DNA of 64,000 bases from Hansfordia pulvinata (taxonomy: Eukaryota > Ascomycota > Sordariomycetes > Xylariales). Made by a program: the position numbers and the translations under genes. The stretch is from positions 1,550,001 to 1,614,000 of the forward strand of contig BJKQ01000004.1 in NCBI GenBank assembly GCA_006538405.1. The letters are read 5' to 3'. Shown piece after piece: positions 48,150 through 58,294 of the stretch; within the stretch, counting starts at the first letter, position 1, and each line of letters opens with the position of its first letter. The notes beneath the pieces are model-generated. The model was not told the DNA's origin, did not search any database, and saw nothing but the letters and a program-made list of their open reading frames with translations.

Positions 48150-49166
48150 CTAGTCCTCAATGACAAAAGTGCCGTGATGCCGGTGGTGGTGGTGCGGGGG
48201 GCACGCGCGCAGCTGCTCCTCGAGCTCGCGGACGCGGCGGCGGGCGGCCTCGAGGGCGGCGTCGCGCGACTCGACCAGGGCGCGGGCCCCGTCGTACTTG
48301 GCCTCGAAGGCCTTGGCGATGCGCGTCAGGTCGTCCGCCCTCTCCTGCCACCGGATCACGTTGCGCGTCAGGTCGGCGATCTTGTCCAGCGCCCCCTCGT
48401 GCTCGGGCACCCTGCACGAGCAACCGCTGGCGGCGGCCAGGGCGGCCTCGAGCTCGCGGACGCGCCCCGCGCCGTCCTCGACCTCGCGCTCCAGCCGGCG
48501 CGCCGCGGCGCAGCGGGACTCGAGCTCGGCCTTGAGCGACGCGATGCGGCGCCGGAGGACCTCGCCCTCCTCGCCGTCGCGGGCGTCCGTCGAGGCCAGC
48601 GCCGCGCGCAGGTGGCGCACCTCGTCGGCCGTCTCGGCGGCCGCCGCCGCCAGGCGCGCGCCCTCGGCCTGGGACGCGGCCAGGTCGCCGCGCAGGCGCT
48701 CCGCGGCCGCCGCCAGGTCGCGCCGGTCGCCCGCCAGCGCCGCCCACTCAGCCCAGGGGACGCCGGCGCAGTCGTCCGGGCAGCACCGGCGGGTCGGCGG
48801 CGGCGGCTGCTGCTGCTTGGGCGGCTGCTGGCAGGGCTTCTTGGGCTCCTCTGCCGCCGGCGGGGCCTTGGCCTTCTTCTTGCTGCCGCCGCCGTGGTGG
48901 TGGTGCGTGGTCGTGTGGTGGCGGTAGTGGTGGCTGCGGTGGTGGTGGTGGTGGTGATGGCCCAGGTGGCCCAGGTGGTGGCCGCCCAGATGGTGCGGCG
49001 GGCGCAGCAGGTGGTGGAGGTGGTGGTGGTGGTGGCGGTGCCAGTCGCCGTGGTCGTGCTCCAGGACGCCGTGCGTGTAGGAGACGGAGCGCACAAACTG
49101 CGGCTTGCCCGAGGGCGTCGTCCGGACGCACCACTCCGGCGTCAAGTACTTGGAGTGCCGAGGCAT
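48150..49166 (-). CDS. Histidine-rich coiled-coil protein
   Basis: Single exon, 338 residues. It starts MPRHSKYLTPEWCVRTTPSG followed by FVRSVSYTHG, a block I recall as conserved in an uncharacterised family of filamentous ascomycetes. Residues about 42-92 are dominated by His (runs of 5 to 7), which could bind metal ions. A Pro/Gln/Lys linker with a CCPDDC cluster follows. Residues about 140-320 form an Ala/Arg/Glu-rich coiled coil, and a second His cluster sits just before the end (FVIED). No signal peptide. The very high GC (GCG/GGC codons) makes several long antisense open frames that are not genes. Confidence 0.75.
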   Translation of the reverse strand: MPRHSKYLTPEWCVRTTPSGKPQFVRSVSYTHGVLEHDHGDWHRHHHHHLHHLLRPPHHLGGHHLGHLGHHHHHHHRSHHYRHHTTTHHHHGGGSKKKAKAPPAAEEPKKPCQQPPKQQQPPPPTRRCCPDDCAGVPWAEWAALAGDRRDLAAAAERLRGDLAASQAEGARLAAAAAETADEVRHLRAALASTDARDGEEGEVLRRRIASLKAELESRCAAARRLEREVEDGAGRVRELEAALAAASGCSCRVPEHEGALDKIADLTRNVIRWQERADDLTRIAKAFEAKYDGARALVESRDAALEAARRRVRELEEQLRACPPHHHHRHHGTFVIED

Positions 49167-50862
49167 CGCGGGCCGAAGGGAGACGCCGGGAGCCCGCGCG
49201 GTGTTGTGTGAGTGTGAGAGTGTGAGAGTGAGAGTGAGTGTGTAGATGCTGTGTTGCTGTTCCTCGTGCGTAGCTTGGCTTTCAAAGTCGAGTCTCGACT
49301 GGTCTCCTCGTCAGTCCGGGCGTCGAGATATTGGAAACCTCTTCTGCTGTCGGTAAGGTAGTATGTATCAAGCAGACTATCAAGCAGACAAGAAGTCGGG
49401 ACAGGGCTCGCGCAAAGGCGGTCTACACGCAACACGGTCGGGTTATAAGGAGGACGAGAGGCCTGAATACTCGTGATATACCCCCCCCCCCCCCCCCCCC
49501 CTCACGCGCCTGGTGAGTGGGTGGCACGCCGCAAAGGCACGGGTCGTAGGGCTCGTCGCTTGCGCTGCGCTCTTGACCCAGGAGGCCCCATTTCAGCGGA
49601 GAGCAGTCAGGCAGAACTGGGCCAGGTCTCAGAAGGATATAATAAGAAACGAGAGTGAAGTAGGGGCAGCTGGATAGTAGAGAGAAAGAGAGAGAGAGAG
49701 TCAGAGAGAGTCAGAGTGGGCGGCGGCAGCGGGACATGTGGCGGGGGCGGCAGAGAGGGCGAGTGAGACGGGAGGGCCAGCAGGTGAGGGCATGCCCGGG
49801 CGGTGCTGGGGGCGTGCGCAGGGCATGAGGGGGGGATTTCTAGTAGTTGTACTGTGGTATGGAATTTGGGGAAGGGGGGTAGGGGGAAATGGGGGAGGTT
49901 TGCAGCTCCGCCGCGCGGGCCCCGTGTTCGGCTCCGTGACCGCCGGCGGCCGGTCATCCGACTGTGGGGCCACGCGGACAGTGGGCCACGCGGACGCACG
50001 GGACCACCGCATCAGCCGTCCCCACAAAATCAGGGCGCCGCCCGCCCGCCCGCCGCACCCGTTACGAGTACTCGTGCCTACGCGCCCGCGGGCACCGGCT
50101 ACGCTGACTGATTCTCGAGTTCTCGTGCACACACACACACACACACCAGAGGACTTTGGAGCAGTGCGAATCGAGGGTCTGACTGTCTGTCTCTCCAGAC
50201 TGTCTGTCCCGACTGTGCCCGCTCTTCCCCGCGGCCGAGCAAGTATACGAGTTGTAAAAGGCTCTGGTCAGTGGTGGGCCCACTCCATCTTGTCCGGGTT
50301 TCTTGCCCGGGTTTCTTGCCGCCGCATCCGGCGCCCATGAGCCACCGGCGAATCTGCGTGGGTGCTACTGGACGCTGGCTTTGGCCAAATGCAGGATCTC
50401 GCTTCGCAATCACTCTTGCGGCCACCGAAGGCGCGGTTGGCGAACGAGTCTGTCGTCCAGGCTAATTCCTCTTCGGCTGCAAAGGGTGCGGGGCGCCCAG
50501 TGCCGGGGTTAACACAGCCGTCTTGTCTCACGTATTGGTTCTCGAGAAGAGCCAGATGGGCCAAGCGAAAGATGGTATCGCCACACCCCTCGGCCGATCC
50601 ACCATGCTGGGCGGGCAGTGCTTCCTCTTTAGCACTGGGCTCTGCAATTCCCTGCCCAGAAAGGTGTGTTTGCGATCCTGTCGTGTTGTGCCGGCTTGCC
50701 ATGATCCATCTCCACGGGCCACCTGCAGTGCTTCCGCGCTTGCACAGTCGTCGCCCAGAGATGAAATAGTTGCCGTTTCTCGCCCCAGAGGGAGTCTCCA
50801 ATCATTGCATCTTCTCTCCTCATTTCGAAACTGAGCGCCGACCTCCAGCTCCACCAACCAGG
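49167..50862. other. Intergenic with C21 tract
   Basis: Divergent spacer upstream of both neighbours. It has a GTGAGA-rich stretch near 49205-49245, a C21 run at 49481-49501 and a CA repeat near 50130-50147. No coding potential recognised. Confidence 0.5.
49481..49501. repeat. C21 homopolymer
   Basis: Twenty-one consecutive C, the longest pure C run in the window. Confidence 0.9.
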
Positions 50863-51506
50863 ATGCAGCTGTCGACATGTCTTTGGGGGGTTCTAATGAG
50901 TGTCCTGTGGCCGGTACCTGTCTCAGCTGAGGGTACTGAGCTCCTTGGCCTCCAAGGCCGCCCTGGACTCGAAGAAATGTTCGGCCTTGTAGCAGGAAAG
51001 AAGCATGAGTCCGTGGACATGGTGATTGAGCGCCTGCAGGTCGGCATCGCCTTGTCCTTCTCAAAGCCATTCCGTGCCGACGGGGAGGAATACGACAAGG
51101 TATGGCGGGATGACCGATTCGGCCGGCCGGGCCAGTAACAGAGAGCCACGCTGACGTATCACGAACACAGCTCATCGCCAAGTGGTTCCCCGGGGCCATC
51201 AAGAATTTCGCGTGGAATAAGCTTGGCGAGATTCGCAGGGGCCCGGAAGCAGCCAGATACCGACTGGATGGCATCCGGTTCATCCTCCCACGCGCTCGCA
51301 GCGACGACAGCGACGACGAAGCAGATGAAATTGCCCGGGTCAGGAAAGAATGGTCTGCCGCGTTTCACGACGAGTTTGCTATAGACTTTATGAAGTTGCC
51401 TGAAGTTGCCTACGACAAGGCTTTTGACAACACTGGCACAGACTCCGGGAAATCGGTCAAGGTGAAGATTGACAAGGATGGCGAGTTCGAGGTGAAGGCG
51501 AGCTAG
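50863..51506 (+). CDS. Small secreted protein, unknown family
   Basis: Two exons, 50863-51099 and 51171-51506, with a 71-nt intron that has a clean GCTGACG branch point; 190 residues. The first 22 (MQLSTCLWGVLMSVLWPVPVSA) form a typical signal peptide with likely cleavage before EGTE. The mature 168 residues contain no cysteine, are rich in Asp/Glu/Lys, and include KWFPGAIKNFAWNKLGEIRRG and a DDSDDEADE acid patch. No membrane segment or GPI-type tail. I do not recognise the family. Secreted, soluble and small, it fits a candidate effector or extracellular accessory protein, but that is inference. The start was chosen as the first ATG giving the signal sequence. Confidence 0.75.
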
Positions 51507-52567
51507 TCGACCAGAATTAATGGGAAAAAAAACCTATCTAAGGGACAGATGATGTGAGATCTGGTGACAATATATGAATACCGGAACGTGTCTCTGTCAA
51601 GTCTCTGTGTACCCTGGGCGCAGCGTGATTGTCGGGACTGTTCAGACACGCTGTGCCGTCGTGTCTACCTAACCTATTCGACGTACATCCAGGACTACTA
51701 CGGGTACGCCATCGGCAGCGAGCATCCAAGGCCCGCAACTCGCTCCAAGGTACACGTAGAACGATGCAACTGAGACGAGGTTCGGGTACACACAGCTGGA
51801 GTGCTCCCGGTGTCATCGATCATTCCACTGGCGTGGGCCCAACAGGCACCCGACGGCAGGCACATGGATACGAGTACCAGCTGTGCACTGGAGGCAGGCA
51901 CTGATGTCCACTGGACGGGTGGTCTTCCTCTCCTGGGCTGGCGTCGTCGCTGCGTCCGGGGAGCTCATCAGGTCAGTGTACGGGTATCGTTGTATGTCAG
52001 GTAGCGTGGTACCTTACGCTAATGTACGGATACTCGGAATCGAGCGATCGGATAGCGGGTAACTCGCATTTCCAATCCCGGCATGCTCTCCCCAGACAGC
52101 AAGGACATTGGATGAGTACCTCATGTGGAGGTATTGACGGTTGTGTGTATCGGAGCCGGGGGAGGGGGCCGCGATAAGCCCCGATAAGCAGCATCAGAGG
52201 TGGCGGGCGCCCCGAAAATTCATGGGCGGGAGCAAGTGACCCGATAAGGCAGGATATTGCCATTATTTTGTCGTATCGATTAAAATCGTCCATGTCCGAG
52301 GTCCTTATCGCCCATCATCACCAGCCATCACCACCCTCCCCCTCGACAGCGCGCCTCGACGAGCAGCGCCCGCTGGTCCCAATTGGGCCTCTGCGACCCG
52401 TCCCGTCTCGATGCCGCAGCTCCCTCCCCCATGCCCCGTGCATCTCGCCGTCCCACCTCCACCTTGCCCCGGGCTCTGATGCCAATGCCTGCGCCCGCGC
52501 CCGCGACTGCGCCCGCCTCCACGCCCATGCCCGCCTGCCACCTCCTCCATCACCACATCCAAAACCA
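51507..52567. other. Intergenic, promoter of the telomere-binding gene
   Basis: No gene recognised. The open frame of the next gene extends upstream to an ATG at 52292, an alternative start. Confidence 0.5.
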
Positions 52568-55500
52568 ATGGCCGACGTAGCAGATGCCATAGCTGCCGCC
52601 GCCGCCGCCGCGCAGGCTGCCTGCGCCTCTCTGATCCCCGGCCCCGTCTCGGCCTCTGCCCCTCCTTCGCCCATCACCCTCCCCCGACCCGGCAGCCCCC
52701 AACCCACCAGAGCGGCGGCGGCGGCGGCGGCAGCGGCGACAGCCACCCCGGCCGCTTCGGCCTCCGAGCCGCCTCCTAGTATCACAAGTAGGTCGGCCCA
52801 GTGGCAGCGCAACCCGGATGTTTGCTGACAGCGTCCCGCGACAGGTCCTCGGATCAAGCCCGAGTCTCCCTCCCACGATGTCTCCATGACCGACCCAGAG
52901 CCCCCGAGATCACCTCTCAAACGCTTGCGATCCCCAAATGGCCGCGCAGACGGTGCCACCGGCTCCTTGAGAGCCGAAGACGGCCCCCCGCAAGAGAAGC
53001 GCCCCAAGATCGAGACCGAGGCCGAATCCATGGTGCACGATTATTTCAGTGACGTCAACAGAGCTATCCACCCGATCGCCAGGATGACTCTCAGAACGAC
53101 CAGAGCCATGACCAGGACCACCACGGCATTGCCGACTTTGACGAGCTCGCCCGTCTGGTCCAGCAGGCCGCCGAGAGCTCCGCGATGCACGACTTTCTGC
53201 CCGACGCCAGCCACTTCGTTGACGACCACTTTCACAGCGAGCCTTTTCACGGCCCCGACAATTTCTCTAGCGATGCCCATAACTTCCACTCCGAGCCATT
53301 CTACGGCCCGGAGGCTATGCACGAGACGCATGACTTTCAGGCCTCGGACACTTTCTACGGCCCGGAACCCTTCCCAGGCTCCGATGCCTTCCGCGATCAC
53401 AGCGCCTTTCACGGCTCCGAACACATGGACGAGTCTCACACAGATCACCCGGCCATCCACCAAGACATCCTTGACGCCATCAACAACGCAGCCAACGCCG
53501 AGCATTTGCCCGATCTCTCGGCCTTCCAAGACTCAGACCACGACTTCAGTCACGATCAAACCCACGACTTGAGCCACACCATTGACGAGAAGCCTGCCCC
53601 CCGCCCGAATCGATTTGGAGCCACCCCAATCACTTCACCCGTCGCAAACACATCATTCCTGGGCTAGCGCACCTGGTAAGTAGCCCTTCTCAGGATCGAC
53701 AGCACTGCCTGCAAAGTGCCGACGTGCGCTGACAAAACTGGCAGGCTCTTGATGTTCTCGTGGCTTGGTCAGAGCAATCACTGGAGGAGGCCATCTCCAC
53801 CCTCGGTGTTGGGAGCGACCCCGACTCGGATGTGGCCAAGGAGTACGTGGTTCTCAAGTCGGCCTTCGAGACCCAGCGGTCTCTCTTGGCCAACGGACAC
53901 CCCCTGTTGGATACGAAATCCTTCAACTTGACACTACCGGGACGCGAGGTCCTCAGAATCATCAACCTTGCGACAACTTGCTCCAGCGTTTTCAGCACAA
54001 ATGAGATCGGCTGGGAGGAACTGGATGATCATTTCATCAAGACTTTCGTCCCCGAAACTCAACCGCTCCCCCAAGACGCCGCTGAGCTGCTACTGGGTCT
54101 GAAGACCCAGATATATTTGGCAACCCTAGAGAGCGAGCAGGAAAAGCCTCGCGGCCGTGTTCTTGACGGGCTATTTGTGACTGGCCTGGAGGAGTCGTTG
54201 CAGTCTCACCACCCAAACTCGCCGTTGACTGCCGTCGAGGCCGAGTTCGTCGCCAGTGCCGCAGCGCAGCGCGCTATGCTTCTCAACGAGTCAGGCGATG
54301 GCGACAGCATACGTACGTATATCGCCGATCCCATCAACTCACATTTCCATACTGACTGAAGAGCGAACAGAGGCCTTGAGCAGACAGTTCAGCTACGAAG
54401 CATTCCTAGACAGTCTCAATACCTTTCTCAACGACAACATCGACGTAATCAGGAAACAGGGACTCGGGGAGATTGAGCTGGATGCGACACTGGAGACCTG
54501 CAAAGATCTCAATGACTTATTCAGCCAGGGGCTGGATGGGGGCTTTGACCTGGACGCTGTCATAGCCGAGGCATCCAAGGCCGCGCAAAGCGCCATGGAT
54601 TCTTCTGATAACATGGACGACCTGTCAGCTTTCCTTGCCGATAACATCTCCAAGGCAGCTGAACAGGCCAAAGAAGCCTCCAAAGATATCGAGATTCCGT
54701 CAGCCGTCACCACCGCTGCCGAGAGTGCCTCAAGGGCCACACTGCTGGCCCTGCAAAGTCTCCAACAAAACAAGTTTCACTCCGCAACCTCGCCCCAAAC
54801 TACGGGTGCGTGTCCTCTCGTGACGAAATTCTCCAAGATTTTGACTGACACTTTCCTAGTGCAAGGACAAGCCAGCAAGGACCCCGCTGCCCAACAACCA
54901 CAACAACACCAGAAGTCGCAGCCGCAGCTCCAGCAGCAAACGCCGACGGCGCAAGCACACCAACAGCAGCAATCGTTGCAAGCTCAGCAGCAGCGACAGC
55001 AGGCCCAGCCCCAGCAAAGGCAAGGGCCGCAGCACCAACCACAGCAGCAGCAACAACAACACCCCCAGTATCATCAGCGACAAGCCACCAACGGACAATC
55101 ATACGCGGCTACGGGCGATGGACTGCCGCCTCACCAAAGCGATACGACGCCAGCGCTCTACGAGAAAGCGCGGCAGGCAGCAGCGGCACGGTCGTCGACG
55201 CATGCCCGCAGGGAGGGTACACATTCAACCCGAAGGCCCTGGAGTCCCGAAGAAGAGAAGGCGCTCATGATGGGCCTCGATATGGTCAAGGGCCCTCACT
55301 GGTCTCAGATCCTGGGCTTGTTCGGACCCAGCGGCACCCTCAGCACCATCCTGGCAGATCGAACCCAGGTCCAGCTCAAGGACAAGGCCAGGAACCTGAA
55401 GCTGTTCTTCCTCAAGACCAACTCGGAGATGCCCTACTACCTGCACTGCGTTACCGGGGAGCTCAAGACGCGAGCCCCGACCCAGGCTGCCAGGAAGGAA

Positions 55501-56724
55501 GCGGAAGAGAAGGCCAAGACGGGCGATCACCCGCCGCACACCAACGGCTCGTCGTCGTCGTCGTCAGCAGCAGCCAGCCTGCAGAGCCAGAATCACGCGC
55601 TGCAGCAGCGCCAGAACTCGGCCGTGGCCGCCGTGAACGCTCGCATCGGCGTCACCACGACCCAGGCCCCGTCGCAGCCCAGCTCGCACCCCAACACGCC
55701 GCGGCTGGCCCACCAGGCCTCGGGCTCGCCCTCCTCCGTGCCCGGCACCCCCGCGCAGCCGCCGCGGCCTCCCATGCTGGCCGCCCAGCCCGTCTCGCTG
55801 CCCACCAAGATCACGGCCGCAGTCCAGCAGCAGAGGCAGCAGGACCAAGCCCAGCACCGGCCCGTGTCCCAAGCCCCAGCAGGCGCACCCGCTCATTCCC
55901 CAAAAGTGATCAAGAAGGAGGTGCCGCAGCCACAGCCAACGTCACAAACCCCGGCGCATCCTCAGTCCCTGTCACAGGCACACCTGCCAGCCCAGCAGCG
56001 ACAGCCTCCGCCACATCAGCCACAGCATCACCCGCGGCCGGACACTCAGCAGCAGGACAGAAAACCCCAGCTCTCGCAGTCCCAGCCGAGTCAAGCCACC
56101 CCGCAACAAGGACAGCCAGGGGCTCGGCCGCCTCAAACCCATCAGGCGCACGCGCAGCCACCGCAGCAGCCACAGCAGTCACAGCAGCCACAGGGGCAGC
56201 AGCAGCAGCAGCCACAGCAAGCCCAACACGCTCAAAACCATGCGCAGAAGACAACTACCTCCCAGGCCCATCAACACCAGCACCAGCATCAGCATCAGCA
56301 TCACCCGCAGCAGCAAGCTCAGCAAGCTCAGCAAGCCCACGCGGCGCCCCACAGCGCCTCGGCTCCCGACGGCTCGACGGCGGCGCCCGCTCCTGCCCCG
56401 GCGCCCCTCTCGGCCATCGACACGTCCTCAGTCGAGGCGGCCGTCGAGTCGGCCATTGCCGCGAGCCTGCGAGGCGCCGGGGACGCGAGCGCCCACCACG
56501 CCGAGACCGACGGGGGCACCACTGCGGCGTCCGCGGCTGCGGCTGCGGCGGCTGCGGCGGCGGCCGCCGCCGCCAATGCTGCCACCGCTGGCTCCGGCGC
56601 CGCCGATGACGGGGCCAGCGGCGGTGGCGGGTTCAGCTTTGAGGACGCCGCGCTGCTCGACCTGAGGGCGGCCATTGAGCGCGAGACGGCCAACGCGATA
56701 GCTGGCCTGACGGATTCCTCGTGA
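52568..56724 (+). CDS. tbf1: TRF/Tbf1-type telomere repeat-binding protein (TRFH plus telobox Myb)
   Basis: Binds TTAGGG-type repeats in telomeres and some promoters. Exons: 52568-52787, 52845-about 53032, 53083-53675, 53745-54312, 54371-54805, 54860-56724; about 1,290 residues. The N-terminus is Ala/Pro-rich. The TRFH dimerisation domain begins after [15 protein letters not shown] (about residue 315) and runs to about 620. A Gln-rich tract follows. One Myb/SANT repeat ([17 protein letters not shown]) near residue 790-860 carries the telobox VQLKDKARN. The C-terminal third is Gln/Pro/Ala-rich with His runs. The frame breaks twice: near 53035-53082 (drawn as a 50-nt intron, but a one-base loss is equally possible) and at the six-C run 53597-53602, where one more C restores the conserved block. 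Start context AAAACCAATGG is strong; ATG 52292 is an alternative. Confidence 0.87.
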
Positions 56725-57461
56725 ATCTAGTTCCGGGACTCGCACCATGCGTCCCGTGTCGTGCAGCACACTGACAGGCCAGGCGACCAAGGATCCCAAA
56801 GTAGGCAACAGGCCGTATCTGATTGTTGACAGAGTGCGTCAGGTAGCTCGAAGACGTCTCAACGAAGTTATGAATTTTTTATTGCGAGCATTCGGAGAAC
56901 ACGGTTACAGGAGGCGCGCCGGAAGGAGGGACAGGGCTTTTGTTTCACCGGTATACCGCATAATCGTGCCTCAGCGCCTCTGGGTCCCCAACAAATGGAG
57001 GCCGGCGGTCGAGGCCGGACGATTGGCAAACTCGGCGTTGTCGCCACCGTCGGAGCGTTGCGCGCTCTTGTTATTATACTAGTGTTTTTAAGATACCCCC
57101 AGGCCAATAGAAGGATTGGAAAGCAGTTTCGTTGTTCGAAAAACCGACCTGACATGCGACATCTACTACTACACGTAAAACAGCGCGACATCATGGACAC
57201 AGAAAGGACCAGAGGATATCCTTGAGTCGACAAGACGAACGCGAGTGCGAAAAGCTCTTGCTTGACCAATTTGTAGACCTAGACTTGACTTACCGGGATA
57301 CAAGCTGCACTTGCGACAACCACCCGAAAGTGGCACCTCAAACGTCAATTTGACACCAGTCGCTGAGCATCTGAGCTTAAAAATCGAGTGTCCTGCTCAG
57401 ATGTTAGTAATCAAAGGTCGCCTTACACGGGATGCGGTAGATCTTATCTTAAAAATAGAGA

Positions 57462-57491
57462 GGGTTGCCTTGTCCGGAGACAGGGCAACCC
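57462..57491 (+). other. 13-bp stem-loop with CGGA tetraloop
   Basis: GGGTTGCCTTGTC (57462-57474) pairs with GACAGGGCAACCC (57479-57491) over 13 pairs including one G-U, closing a CGGA loop. It is not followed by a T run. Role unknown. Confidence 0.6.
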
Positions 57492-58277
57492 CTATGGGCT
57501 ACCATCCAACGGGCCTGCCCATAGTAGGAGCTCACCGACCAAGTCGTCAAGAGCACTTATTCAACAATCTCGGACAAGCACTAGACTTTGACACCCGCTC
57601 AAGCAGCAGGGTCCCGATTTCGTCTTTCTGCGCCCTCAACTCCTCGGCAAGAGAGCCCCTAGAAGCACCGAACCAACGCACACCCATCGAATCTCGAACA
57701 GGGGCTCAACCGTCCTCGATAGGAACATCGCCGGAGACGGCGGCCCGCAACACACCGGGCCGCCAAGCCCTCTCTCATCTGAAGCTCTTTCCTTTGAACG
57801 CGCTGCCAACTTGGACTAGTTTTTCAATTCCTCTCCGTCGAGCTCCAAAGCAGCTAGGAGGGCATTGCGTGCGACGAAAAGACATCCATAAAAGCCGCAC
57901 TTTCGTCCCCGTCCAACCCTTTCAGGTCGGAAAGGGGGAGATGACCAATCGCCGGAGGGCGAGAGGCGGAATGTTTGGCGCCTTCCGTCATTGCAGGACA
58001 CGACCTGCAAGAGAAAGCTAATGCGCCTGGCCGGATTTCGTGGCAGACAAGTCGTTGGATGGTACCTTGACAGGATGCGGAGGGTTGGAAGGCCCAGTGA
58101 CAGGATAGGGCACCCTTCAACCAACCGGAAGCGAAGTCCGGATTGAGCCCGGCAAGGGCGCACGGGTGTGATGAGAGAAGACGGGTGCCGAGAGCATGAA
58201 CATGGTGGGATGGAAGCCTGAGACGCCGCAAATCCGTTTGTGGCCATGTGGCCTTCGCTCGCCGAGTCCACTGGTGT

Positions 58278-58294
58278 GGGGGGGGGGGGGGGGG
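58278..58294. repeat. G17 homopolymer
   Basis: Seventeen consecutive G in non-coding DNA. Confidence 0.9.

Noticed and set aside
47877..49211. Plus-strand open frame of 444 codons
   Set aside because: Antisense to the His-rich coiled-coil gene; the Val/Arg/Leu-rich translation is an artefact of GC-rich third positions.
57311..58021. Plus-strand open frame of 236 codons between TRF and RTP1
   Set aside because: No recognisable motif, overlapped by an equally long minus-strand frame; the hairpin within it argues for non-coding DNA.
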